This document shows positions 1 to 11,200 of a DNA stretch of 64,000 bases, piece after piece (the first letter of the stretch is position 1; each line of letters opens with the position of its first letter). The stretch is from Rhyacichthys aspro (lineage: Eukaryota; Chordata; Actinopteri; Gobiiformes; Rhyacichthyidae). The stretch spans positions 18,961,483-19,025,482 of the forward strand of contig CM072156.1 in NCBI GenBank assembly GCA_036850595.1, written 5' to 3'. The position numbers and the translations under genes are program-made. Under the pieces are notes generated by a model. That model saw only the letters and a program-made list of their open reading frames with translations. It did no database searches and was not told the origin of the DNA.

Positions 1-1321
1 TCACTTGAAAGCTGTAATATATCTGCACTTTGCTCTGATCGAGGTGGGGGGCGGTCACAGGCGACCATCTCTGCTCGTCTGTGTTTTTTTGCGTAAGGCG
101 ACCGTCGTGGCACGTGTGCACGTCAGCCTATACGCTCCAGGGAGAACATATGCCGTTTGCGAGTGCGGGGCCCGGGGGGGAGGAGGGGGGCATCTGGCGT
201 GTGTGGGGTCAGGGGTCTACAGCTGTTGATAGCAGGGTGGTACACTGACAAAGATACCCGTCCAGAGTGAACCCAAAGACCGGCGCGCAGTAAGTGAGAA
301 GTAAACGGCAGACACGTGTCCAGATGGTCAGGCTCATGATGGAGGATAAAATACAGATCAGACATCAGAGATGATAGAGTAAGCAGATTGTTGTGGGCTC
401 AGGGGGTGTAACCGTATGCTCTGATATATACTATCAAGCTCTTTATTAAAATCTGATTTGAGACTGTGTTTGAGGCCAGCTTCTGCTCATTGGTGATGAG
501 ACACTATCTACCCCTTTACGGTTTTACTGTTTATTGTAAATGAGTAACGTATGGAGTTTTGGCAACAAAAATAAAGGGCATTAGACACCAGATATTCCAA
601 TTTCTGCAAAAATAAGATGTATGTGGCAAATAGAAATGGACTGACTATACAGTATGTGTGTGCTGGCAGTGAGAGGGTAGGGAATATTAGCAAGTAAAAA
701 AAATCTAGGCTGAAGATTTTTAGTTTTCTTGCTTCATTTGTTAATAACCACAGTAGTCTGTTGATTCTGGTAAATGTGCGTCTGATGACAAGTTGTTTTT
801 AAGCTGCTTCTTAAATGTGTCTGATTTAGTGGTTTCAACGATCATTGAAGCAAATGGAAAATACCTCTCCTCTCTTTTTATCACTTTTTTTTTTTTCAAC
901 CCACTGTGGTAGCTGAAAACCACACTGGAACAAAACAAAACAAAACAGGGTCTGTGATAAAAATAAATAAATAAATAAACAAATAAATAAATGTAACAGA
1001 GCCAACAGTAAGACGTGAACATGATCTTTTTGTAACATTAAAGTGGGAGCATATTGAACAAAGTACATTTTAGTAGTATTTGCGTTCATTTTCTATGTTA
1101 TGATTAATTAATGTTAATGACTTAACTTTTTTATCATGACATGCTTACCCATTCCTTAATAAGCAGAAGAAAGTGAATGGATGGACATGTTTTAATCTGT
1201 AGTTTCTTTTAAATTGCATTAAGCATTAATTTGTGCAAATCTTCAACAGAGACATAACCCATTTGTACACACCAGAAATCAAGTGGATCCCATCTGAACT
1301 TGTCTATCATTTATTTTTCAG
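1..1321 (+). other. Intron sequence upstream of first visible nr6a1 exon
   Basis: I see no coding exon here. The stretch is probably the 3' part of the intron after nr6a1 exon 1. It contains a short G-rich patch near 170-190, a T-run near 888-897 and an (AAAT)n tract near 958-992. It ends in a normal acceptor, a T-rich tract and CAG at 1319-1321. The start codon exon of nr6a1 was not found in it. Confidence 0.7.
958..992. repeat. (AAAT)n microsatellite
   Basis: About eight tandem AAAT units, with one C interruption. Simple repeat in the upstream intron. Confidence 0.85.
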
Positions 1322-1369
1322 GCTTTTATGGTGACCATCCCCTGGAGTCAGAACAGAATGACAGCATGG
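1322..1369 (+). CDS. nr6a1: nr6a1 coding exon, N-terminal A/B region (48 nt)
   Basis: This 48-nt exon encodes the residues FYGDHPLESEQNDSM, followed by the first base of an Asp codon. It is flanked by an acceptor (TTATTTTTCAG) and a strong donor (GTGAGT at 1370). It starts with the last two bases of a codon, probably Gly, matching the NGF sequence in the human N-terminal region. It ends with one base, and joining it to the exon at 54786 gives GAT (Asp) and the sequence [14 protein letters not shown], which leads directly into the first zinc finger. The exon lies in the short, poorly conserved A/B region, so the call rests on the splice sites, the phase and the join rather than on strong protein conservation. 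Confidence 0.88.
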
Positions 1370-4300
1370 GTGAGTTCACAACAAAACAAAACTTTTTTAT
1401 TACAAAACACCTTTTGACTCTTTTTTTTGGAGAAAAATGGACTTAAAATAGTCTGTCCTCTCGACCAAGTTGAGTGAAAATCTGAGCCAATCAGACAACA
1501 CCATCTAGTGGCAGAGAATGTTTTTCCTATGCCCTAAAGTTTCCAGTGATTTCCACAAGAGGGAGCTATACACTAAGCCAATAACATGAGAACCAGTCAG
1601 TCACCAGAATCAGACTTTTCTGTTAGCACCTGTTTGAAGTTTCATAGCAGTAAAGTTTTTGATGTAGTCATTTAGAAGTTAGCCACAGTGGATTTAAATA
1701 TCCAGTCTTTTCTTTTTTTGGACAATAACATCTTCCATTATTGTCATATTTTTTTTAATACTTTCATTTTTTACAGATTATATTTAGGAAATGCAACCAT
1801 TGGTGAAGGAGTCCCAAAATACAGAACGCTCCAATGTTAAAATGCGGAAAATGTTTGACAGGAAACAGGGAGCAAAGGGCCAGGGGTGAGGCAATGGTCC
1901 AATGTTAAGGTCCAGGTTCAGACGAAGTTCAGCTGGGACTCCCCTGTCGTGATGGCCGAGCCAGGTGGCACCGAGAAAGGGTCAGGGGTCAGGCACAGTT
2001 CAGAAAGCGCTGACCTTACCGTGACTCTGCACTGACCTGATTGTGTACGGGCCGGGCTTTCACATGGCTGCTTCCATAAAACGCTGAGAAGGAAGAGGAA
2101 CTATTAAACCTGCGCACACACTGAATGGCGGCCATTGTTGGCCCGCGCCCGGAGGAGGCGTGGATTTACGAGGCCGGCCCTGATTGGGTTGTAAACTTGA
2201 CGAGGTGGGCTCGCAGCCGTGGCCGCTTGCTCTCTCTCTTCCCACTAAATGTTCGCCCTATTCTCCTCCTCCCAGGATGCCCCGGTGCACGTACTGGGCA
2301 AGGGTGAGGCGGAGGTCAAGGGGGGCTGAAGCAGGCCTCCTCGGGCTTGTAAATGCTCTGACAGGGGTGGGAATTCAGAGACCCCCATTCAGTGACCAAA
2401 AAACCCAGGTCAAAGGGCCAAATAGCTGAGTTAGCAACAGCTGTTTTGGACACTAGCTTTGTAGATAAACTCCCAAAATAAAATTTAAAAATAATCCCAA
2501 TTAATTTTGTCCTTGACCTCGATGGGGCTGGGTGGATTTCGCAGGCTAAACTTGGAGCGGTGAACCTCAGCAGCTGCAGATGGTCGTTTATTGGACATTG
2601 ATCCGTGGTTCAGAGGGTTATAAAAGTTGTTGGGTGTATCCTGGCTACAGATGTAGCTTTTTGCTAGTGCTAGTAAAGTTTAGAAGTCTATAAAAACTGT
2701 TCACTTAATCAGACACGCATCCATCAGAATCAATTGGGAAACTTTCTCACGTGCTGTTTTATTAGTACATTTTCAAGGCTATGTTGTGCTGCTGATCCCA
2801 AAAGCAATATTGGAGAAACCATATTACATAAGGGCCTATTTAGTGGCATTTTGGGGCTTCTTCTTTTGCTCTGTGACTCCTCCCTGTTGACTTAAATCTG
2901 TCCCTGGGTTCAAACTGCTACCATGGCCACACCCCCCCTCTCTTGTTGTCTTTGGTTTGGTCCCGTTGTCAGCTGACCAATGGTTCATCTGCAGAGATTT
3001 ATCAAGGTCCTTCAGTGACTACCTCTGTTTCGTGGTTAATCATTAGCAGCTGCTTAGGAATTGCTTGGATTGCACTAGTTGTATAGGAATCAACTGAATT
3101 CAATGCAACTTTTACTCTGCTAAGAAGAAGATATTGTTATTGCTATGTTCAGCCCATTACACTTATAGTTCTCATCATATCTTCTAGCCCTGTGCCTAAT
3201 GTACAATATATTAGTATTTCTATATTGTAAAGTTGGCATTTGTATTTTGCCTAAGTTTAAAGATGCGTAACTCTTCAAAGACAGTATCAAATCTTTTCAT
3301 AATGCCATGATTTATTTATTACCATGCTTTTATGGTCCAGTTTGATTGCTAAAAATCACCTAAAACCTTGATATAGCGTGTTAAATATGGTTTGAGTATA
3401 AACATTTTTGGTCATATTTTTCAAATTTTGCTTTTAATGTAAATAGAAAGATATGGGATAAAGGGACCTGAGAATTTGCATATACAGTTTTCCATTTTTA
3501 ATCAACTTCAACATGTGTCAAAAAGAAGAAGTATTGTCTCTTGGAATAAATGGCGTCATAATTGATAACATCCCAGAAGAGACAGGAAAAAACTAATAGT
3601 TCCATTTACTTTGTCATTTTTTTTTCTTCAGTTTGCTCCTTTTATTTCTACCCCATTTTGAAAAATTATATTCTTGTGACTTGGCTGAGTAATTTGTTTA
3701 TGTGGTTCAGCAGCTCATTAAAGTCAAACTCTGAAAAGTAACCGAAAAGTTCAAACTTTAATATTTACGGATACTTCGCTCCAACAAATGAAAGTCTTTT
3801 TACTTTTACTTTGTAATAATTTAGACGCTAATTATACTTCTCAACTTCTTTCAACTTCTTCTCCTCACTGAAAATCACACACTCAGCACTTGGACAAACT
3901 GACCTTTCCGCCTCCTCCCGCACTACCCCTGCTCATCCATAAGGGGGCAGTACCTCCATTTGGGACCCTCCCTGTGATATACGCTCCCCACGTGCCACCT
4001 GGACTCGGTGAACTCAGCACCCATATGGAACTACTTGGCTGCAGTGCATGCCTTTCCTTTGTCCTCATGTAACAGGGCCAACTTCATCCGCAGCCCGGTC
4101 CAGAAGTCACTCCGGAGCAGGGCAGTTTCGCTTTCTGCAAAATATGACGTCGTATCACATCCCTTTCTTTGTTCCTCTGTGGGGGTTTTCTCTTTTAAAA
4201 AGTGGATTTCACTGCTCGCCTCAGGGCTGACTCGAGTGAATATATAGCTAAGAGGATAAAGTATGGAAAGCTACTAGTCTTTTTTTCCTGCACTTAATTT

Positions 4301-7059
4301 TTCGGTTCCCATGGGTGCTCGAGCCTGTCGTGAGTACCAGTGTTTGAAAGCGGCTGACCTCTGTGCTTTCTTATCATTTTAGCTTTTAATAATTCATGAT
4401 TAGCCTAGATTTGATCCACACAGTATTTCCCCTCCCACCCCCCCTTTTTTCTTTTTTGTTTCTTTCTTTTTTGCTTGATGCAGCACGCGTTGTCGTTGGA
4501 CTTGGGGTCAGCCCGCGGAGTCTTATCAGGTCACAGGGAAGTGGGTCACGCTGTTCCCAGTGTCAGCGCCTATAACTCCACTGTGCATGATGACAAAGCC
4601 CAACTCCACAGGGATAAACAAGCAGACTGTTGTGTGGCCTCGATATACGTAGCACACTGTATCGACGCAATGCACACTTGAGGCCGCGGCACATTTAGCG
4701 CAACTTGAAACTTCAAATGCAGCTCAGAGTTTGGGACAACTTTATTGGAGAATGCACAGTGGTTTGTCCTGACAGAAAGGTACAAGAGTTAAACATCATT
4801 CAGTTGTCACACAGGATTTTAATCGCTCACAAAGGTCAAAAAGTGTGAGGACACCAATTATAAGTATTCACAGCAGTTCAAGTTTGACCTTATACCGTAA
4901 CACATTAAACATTTCACAAAAAGTATTTACAATCCATTCATATTTTACCTTTTTCAACATCAAATCATAACTTTAGATACATTTGACTTTTCTTTTATGA
5001 AACATCCAAAGAAACCTGAATAAGTAATGGCCTATTTGTCCTCACAATTTAACCAAAGCTTTTTAACAAGTCAGTTTAAGCGTTAAGCGGTATAATAGTA
5101 GATAAGAATATATCCCAATATAACTTCTTCTAATGAGCGTCGGTCTACAGCTGAGAAACAATAACGCATTATTTCACCATGAGGCCGATGGTATTTTAGG
5201 AACTACAAGAATTGTGACCTAATCACGTATCCTTCCGCTGGTAATGAAAGGATACAGGTCCCTCAGGTCGAAAGGCTACAGGTTTAAAATATGGTCTGGC
5301 TTCTTCACAGAGCAAGTTTTTAACAGAAAACATAACCTTAAAATCATTAAGGCTGAGAACTTTATACTAATTTTGATGGTTCAACAACATTAAAATAGAA
5401 CAATATTTCATTTTGAGTGTATTCAAGATACACAATGGGGAGCCATCATTGCAGCAGTGTGGTTGTAGTCATAATCCTAGGTGCAAATCCTGTAAAGTGT
5501 TGTTTTAACACTTTTAGTATGTAATTTTATAGGATTACTAAGCAAAACTTTACACACTATTCCCATGTGCAATTAAAACTTCAGTTAAAACATCAACATA
5601 TATTCGGTTTGCTGCCATGTATGTGTTGTAAAAGATAAAAAAATACAACAGTAAAGAGAGATTAATGGGCAAATGCAAAGAAGCTTAAATATTTTACTCC
5701 AGCCAGCTTCTTGAGTAAATACACTCGGGCCCCAAGCTGCACTCATGTTGGTTTAGTCTAGTTTGGTTTGCTCTTCGAGAAGGTTGAATGACAAGGAGTG
5801 ACCCAGACTGCTTTTCATTGTCTTCCCAGACACTTTTCCACTGTAAATAAAAAGGAGAAAACAAGCCTTTCGAGTCTGCACGGGCTGGAAAACATCAATG
5901 TGTTTGAAATTTCCCAGCATGTTAACATAACCTTACTGGGCAATTACTGGCAGATCATTCCCATATGTCTATATCTCCTCCAATTACATTCTGCAAAAAG
6001 GGGTTTTGAGGCTGATTAACTTTCCAAGAACGGCGGGCACAGATTGTACGGTGCGTTTTGTCGAGTCAGGCTGATTTAACTCAAGTTTCACTGCGAGGCT
6101 TTAGTTACAGTATATTTGACCGAATGGGGACTGTCCTATAATTACAACAAAAAGACCCAGGTCCAATGCCCACAGCTGCCCGTCCGTTTTTTTTTCTTTC
6201 TTTTTTTCAAAAGCACCCTCAACAGCTTCCCTCTGGCCTTGGAATTCTTGGAATAACACAAGTTTGTTGAGCTGCGGTATAGAGACGGAAAGTTTGGGAA
6301 TTGTAGGTCACTGCGAACGTGGATTTACACACAACAGTAGCACTATGGAACAAAGCCGACAGGATTTTCCAGCTTGTTTCACACATTTGTTGCAGTAGAT
6401 GATTTTTAGCTTAAGTCAAGTGGAAAGCATTAACAAACACGAGCCCAATATGGTTTTTCAGGTCATATGGAAGTGGTCGTAATGGAATATGAGAGAAAAA
6501 AAAGTCAAAGAGTTTAACATCTGCGTCACGGTGAGGGGCCTGAGGCGATGTGCTTAAACCCCCACCTGCTCATGTCAGACGGTATTAACCTGTCAGCAAA
6601 AAGTACAGTATTTAAATAAGTTAACCACACCAAATTGTGACTGTTATTGTGACTGTTTGATGGAGACTTTAAAAATGCAAGGATTTAAAAAGTTTTCCAC
6701 GTAAAGCATGAACAACTTTACATGCACAAAGTGTTATTTATACAACCAGAGTATTGGGCTGTTCAGTTATGGCCAAAATAATGATCACAATTAATGAAAT
6801 CAATTACTGGATTACATGCTAAACTGTTTATTTTAAATGTAGAGATCATTTTGTTGGCCTGTAGCCTACTTCTGCTGTATTCTCGTTGTGATTTGGAGTT
6901 GTCTAAGAGTAAATATGCGTGAAGTTACAGCAAATCTGGAAACAGGCTAATTTCTTTCAGGCTAAACATTAAAAGTAATCACTCGAGACATTACAGAAGG
7001 TCACCGTAACGTACTTAAACACTGCACATTAAACACGGTCTGTAATAGTGAAGGGGTAC
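1370..7059. other. Intron stretch, no gene seen
   Basis: Mostly AT-rich non-coding sequence. The one compositional change is a GC/CpG-richer patch near 1850-2350, listed separately. Around 3720-3860 there are ACTTTTACTTTG-type motifs like those of the MITE at 7129, possibly a decayed relative. A segment near 6760-6840 resembles a common interspersed teleost repeat. I found no splice-bounded coding exon. Confidence 0.6.
2020..2310. promoter_or_regulatory. GC/CpG-rich patch with YY1-like palindrome and inverted CCAAT
   Basis: Against an AT-rich background this patch has many CpGs, the palindrome ATGGCGGCCAT at 2125-2135 (containing YY1-type ATGGC/GCCAT cores) and ATTGG at 2184-2188 (CCAAT on the - strand). 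This combination is common in TATA-less promoters. No transcript can be shown from sequence. It could equally be an enhancer or an old CpG-rich insertion. Confidence 0.3.
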
Positions 7060-7111
7060 GGTGCGTGTTGTGGCAATAGCCGCTTTGACCTTCTGCAGCA
7101 CAACACGCACC
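7060..7111. repeat. Perfect 13-bp inverted repeat (hairpin)
   Basis: GGTGCGTGTTGTG at 7060-7072 is followed 26 bases later by its exact reverse complement at 7099-7111. It lies just left of the MITE that begins at 7129 and about 0.8 kb from mir-181b. The stem is too short for a typical pre-miRNA. Confidence 0.75.
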
Positions 7112-7128
7112 ACAACGATAGTTTTGCG

Positions 7129-7549
7129 CAGTGGTGGAATGAAATGAAGAATCTGTACTTTACTTATATTTAAAAGAGGGTACTTTGACTTTTACTTTAC
7201 TACATTTTAAAGCAAATATCTGTTCTTTCTACTTCACTACATTTTTATATTACGTAAATTTGAGTTTTTATACTTGCTGTAAACGTGCAAGACTTCAAAT
7301 TGCGCCGAGTTTTACAAAGCACACCTGAACGCGTCATTATACCAGTAGCTTTCTCTTTTCCTCTGTGAACCTCACCTTAATTAGCAGTATAATGATTGAG
7401 TCAAATGCTTTTACTTGTATACTTTAAGTACATTTAAAAGCAGTACTTTAATACTTTCACTTAATGTTAATGTGCCACTTTTACTTGAGTACATTTCTTT
7501 ATCTGTTCTTTTACTTGACTAGAGGAATTGAGTACTTCCTCCACCACTG
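7129..7549. mobile_element. Non-autonomous DNA transposon (hAT-like MITE)
   Basis: This 421-bp element has 10-bp perfect terminal inverted repeats, CAGTGGTGGA and TCCACCACTG. Its interior is rich in ACTTTTACTT and GAGTACATTT motifs typical of a very abundant teleost MITE family. It has no coding capacity. The flanking octamers (GTTTTGCG and TTTTTGTC) match at only 5 of 8 positions, so the target duplication has decayed and the insertion is probably old. Confidence 0.8.
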
Positions 7550-7900
7550 TTTTTGTCTTATCTTGTTTCTCTATTAGCCCAATTTGTAATGCTGCTTAAA
7601 TTTGATTAATCAGCCTTATGCAATCCAAACATGAAAGTTCTATTAGAATTACGGAGTCTAGCGCTAAGTCTTTGTCAGATTCTCACCCTAATTAACTTCA
7701 CTAACTTACTGACTGAGCAAACGAAAGTTGTTGCTGCCTCATATATTATTATTTCCCACACAACAATAGCAGAAGTAATAGAAAATCTCAGAAAATGATC
7801 TCATTCTGGGTTTGAGTGCTGTAGTATACGGTTTACCTCAGTTTGAACGATGTCCGTCTCCGCTGCCATCGTCTGTTTGTGTGAGATCATTGGGGGGTTT

Positions 7901-7980
7901 GAACCGCAGTCTGCATTCATTGATCAGTGAGTTGCTCTGATGTAAACCCACCGACAGCAATGAATGTTTATTGCAGCCTT
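7901..7980 (-). ncRNA. mir181b: mir-181b precursor hairpin (mir-181b-2 orthologue)
   Basis: On the - strand the 5p arm (complement of 7946-7968) matches miR-181b-5p at all 23 bases as I know it, with seed ACAUUCA. The 3p arm (complement of 7912-7931) reads CTCACTGATCAATGAATGCA, as in mammalian miR-181b-2-3p. The flanking stem GGCTGCA/ACTGCGG pairs below the duplex. The mature miRNA acts in the cytoplasm with Argonaute; miR-181 family members tune lymphoid signalling, neuronal and vascular genes. The next hairpin upstream on the same strand, mir-181a, is about 150 bases away, so both probably come from one primary transcript. This is the arrangement of human MIR181A2/MIR181B2, antisense within NR6A1. 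Confidence 0.97.
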
Positions 7981-8125
7981 ACGAGAGCCGCAGAGAGCCT
8001 CCTGCGGGACAGCTGAGCCGAGCCGAGGTCACAGGTGCGATCTGACCGAGTCCGAGAGCGCGCTCCATAAACGCCTTTTCACATGAAGAGTTCCCATCGC
8101 GCGAGCATTCATGTGGACGCACCGC

Positions 8126-8211
8126 GGTGTCCCTCGGGGTACAGTCAACGGTCGATGGTTTAGGTCCGAGCTCAAACTCACCGACAGCGTTGAATGTTCA
8201 CCGAAGGCACC
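8126..8211 (-). ncRNA. mir181a: mir-181a precursor hairpin (mir-181a-2 orthologue)
   Basis: On the - strand the 5p arm (complement of 8176-8198) matches miR-181a-5p across 23 bases. The 3p arm (complement of 8138-8159) begins ACCATCGACCGTTGACTG and ends TACC, a variant between the mammalian 181a-1 and 181a-2 star forms. The lower stem GGTGCCTTCGG pairs with CCGAGGGACACC, leaving one bulged A, so the fold is a convincing Drosha/Dicer substrate. It is transcribed opposite to nr6a1, upstream of mir-181b on that strand. I assign it to the 181a-2/b-2 cluster mainly because it lies inside nr6a1; the loop and star sequences have diverged. Confidence 0.97.
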
Positions 8212-11200
8212 AGTTTGGCCTCTTCAACTGGACCGTAGTTAAACCGATTGCGGATATTTGATTTGTCAACGAGAACCCAAGTGTTTTATCTGCATAACAT
8301 ATTTCCCTGAGTTTGCACAATGTAGCAGACAATTGCCAATTCAAGAGTAAAGCCCTTTTGTAACACAATTCAAAACAATTCATTCTGCCTGAAATTCATA
8401 TAATACACGTCAAAATGTCATGTTGTCAGTATTCAGTGCATTTTGCATGTTTTCTTGATATCATCCAGCCCTCTGTTATTCCAAATGGTCTTTTCATGTG
8501 CATCGTTCAACTCATAAAAACTTTATTTGGATCTTTCCTTGTCGCCATCTAGGTCGTCTCCATTTCTGCAACAAAAATTGGAAAAACCCATCTGTCCCTT
8601 ACTTGCTGGTTTCCATCCAAACCTTATATAAAAAGTCTGTATTTTAAATGGAAACCAGTTTATATCCGGCTATGATGTCAGCTCGGTTTTATAAGTCCGC
8701 TTGAGCTGTCAGCAGATGGTATAAAAATGCTAACTGTGTGTTACTCAGGCAGCTTAGCGTTGCTACTACACTAAGTCGTGGCTCTTCTGGGAGGCCACAA
8801 GGGTCTCTCAGTCAGACACTTTTGGAATGGAAGTCAACGGGAAGCAGAGAAGTATTTTTTCATGTACTTTGTGCCATGCTGTCATTTTCGCCTTTGTTTC
8901 TCAAATGAAAATGAAGCTATTATTGGTTGAAAAGAGGTTAGTACATTTTTCAAACATCATTTCCCTCTTAACTCTTGATAAAAACAGTAACATAGAACTG
9001 CGTAAAATGTAAATTTAAGCAGTACTTCTTGTCTTTACAAAAAAATTGGGATTAATTCTCATCCCATATCTCAACAATCATACTAAAAATAGTTTGTTGC
9101 TTCCTATAGACTTCCACTTAAATCTTTTTTTCCAACTTTGATACCCATGGGGTCTCCTGGAAGGGGCCTGACTGTTCAGCATGTCTTTGCTTGTGTTGCC
9201 ACCCAAACTGGCGACGAGCTTCAGCAGCAGACGTGCAGAGGTTTGGGTTTCCTTAAATAGCCTCGCTTGTCATCATCCTTCCATTCTCAAAAAGCCATCT
9301 TCGCCGTCAAGCGCTGCGATGCTCTCCTCCTTCAGCCTGCAGTGAGAAGAAGAAGGGAAAAAAAAAAAAAGAAGTCAGAATTGGCACGAATAAAAAGGAT
9401 GTCGTCGGGACGGTGGAAGGAATTGGTGATCACAGAGCGGCGCCGTGCCCCTCAGCTTTAACTAGTGCACTGCAGCGCTGAGCTAGTTAGAGATTGCTGT
9501 TCCCTTTACCCTGCGCTGAACCTCAGCTCCTGCTCGGGGAGTGCGCCTTCCTGTGTTCGCTTCTTTGAGGTTGGAAAAATCATGCAGTCATGTTTTATTA
9601 ATGCTCCCCCCCCCTGTCTGTCTGCCGTTCTCTTTTTTGGGGGCTTTCTCTTCCCCATATTGAAAACGCACATTAGGCACACTGTATTTTGTTTGTTCGG
9701 CATGCTTCTTTTTTTCTTTTTTTTTTCTTTCACGTCACATTTATTCTACCTGGGTTCGGCATTTTCATTTGGAAGCGTACCGAAACCTTTTAACAAATAT
9801 ATGATGCAACTCATTGTGGAGAGATTGGATGCAGTTGTGCAGGATTTGGGTGTTCTGTTAGATCAATCAGAGGGTGAGACGGAGAATTCGAGGCATATTT
9901 TTTTTATGTGAGGAGCTTCTCAGAAAGGAGCCACTCTTCGCTCTCCGCTCTCTACATAATGAATGATCACTTTGGGAAAAAGAGAGAGACACACAATTCG
10001 CCTGAACGCAGCTTTGATACAGTTCACTGGCCAAGGACGAATGGTTTTATTATACCGTCACTTTTGCATGTTCAGGAGTCATTTTCAGTGCTTGGATCCT
10101 TTTGAAACTCAACCGCAGCAGCCTTCAAAGACGGTTTTTGTTCACATTATTTAAAAGAACTGACAAATTATACAGTTAAAACGTGCACTTTATATATATT
10201 TGTGCTAAATGTTGTCATTCAAACTAAAGGGATAGATGATTGGATATGACTGAATATCATACATACACTGGAACTGACAAGTCTTGCGTTAAAAGTAGAC
10301 CTCAAATGAGACTTGGCGTGCTCACAGATTCAATTCCTGAACAAAAAAAACAAAAAAAACAAAAACAATTGAAACCCTTTGCAAAGTCAACTGTGTAACG
10401 CCAAGATTAGTTTGCTCTGTACCGTGCAGTAATTTCAATGATGTTGTCGCTGGAACATTCCAAAAGGCTGGCTATCTTTATTCTCAGTTTACAATCTATC
10501 CTTTTGTTTGGGCCTGCTTTGACACGTTTCCACCTTTCCCATTCATTTTGCTGTTTTTATTCTTTCATCTTTGCTCACACACAAGGTGGGAAGTAGTAAT
10601 AGTTTTTTTTCCCCCCCTCTCCCTCTGGCTGAGACTTCAATGGCTTCCCTCTTTGGCGCTCGTACCATTTGGCAGCCTGCCTTCAAGACACACAGAGACT
10701 TTTTTTTCTCATTTTGAAATAAAAAACCCTCCCCTCGCCCCCTTTTTTTTTTTTTTTTCCATCGACTCGACTTCCGCTATCCCTCCACACAGAAGACTTT
10801 ATGAGAACTATACTCCCCACATGCTGCTCTGTTGTTCATGCCATACTTCCGCTTCAGCTTCTTGATTGTACCACTGCTCTGGGTGGTCCCGAGGAACTTT
10901 GCACAACTTGCAAAAAGTCGTTTTATGCAAAGCTGGCAATTTTACAACATTTTACAACAATTAGCTGATGGAAAACTTCGTATGTTCTCCATAACACTAT
11001 ACATTTACTCCTACTAGGACTTGAATGTATTCTGCAAGGAGACATGGATTTTTGTCAAGTTTATTTGAAAAAGATTTATAATGATATTGGCAAATGGAGT
11101 AGTTTTTAAACCTTAAGCAGCCTTGCTAGTGAGTGAGGTATTGCAATGATGATATTTTTTGCACAACTGTACTTTCTGATAAGCCTCTAAGTAATTTGTC

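Noticed and set aside
2277..2303. ATG (MPRCTYWAR) followed by a GTGAGG donor in the CpG-rich patch
   Set aside because: It ends in phase 0 and cannot join in frame to the zinc-finger exon, which needs one leftover base.
9465..9911. 148-codon + strand frame
   Set aside because: T-rich, Phe-rich translation across homopolymer tracts with no domain, no splice context and no coding-like codon bias.
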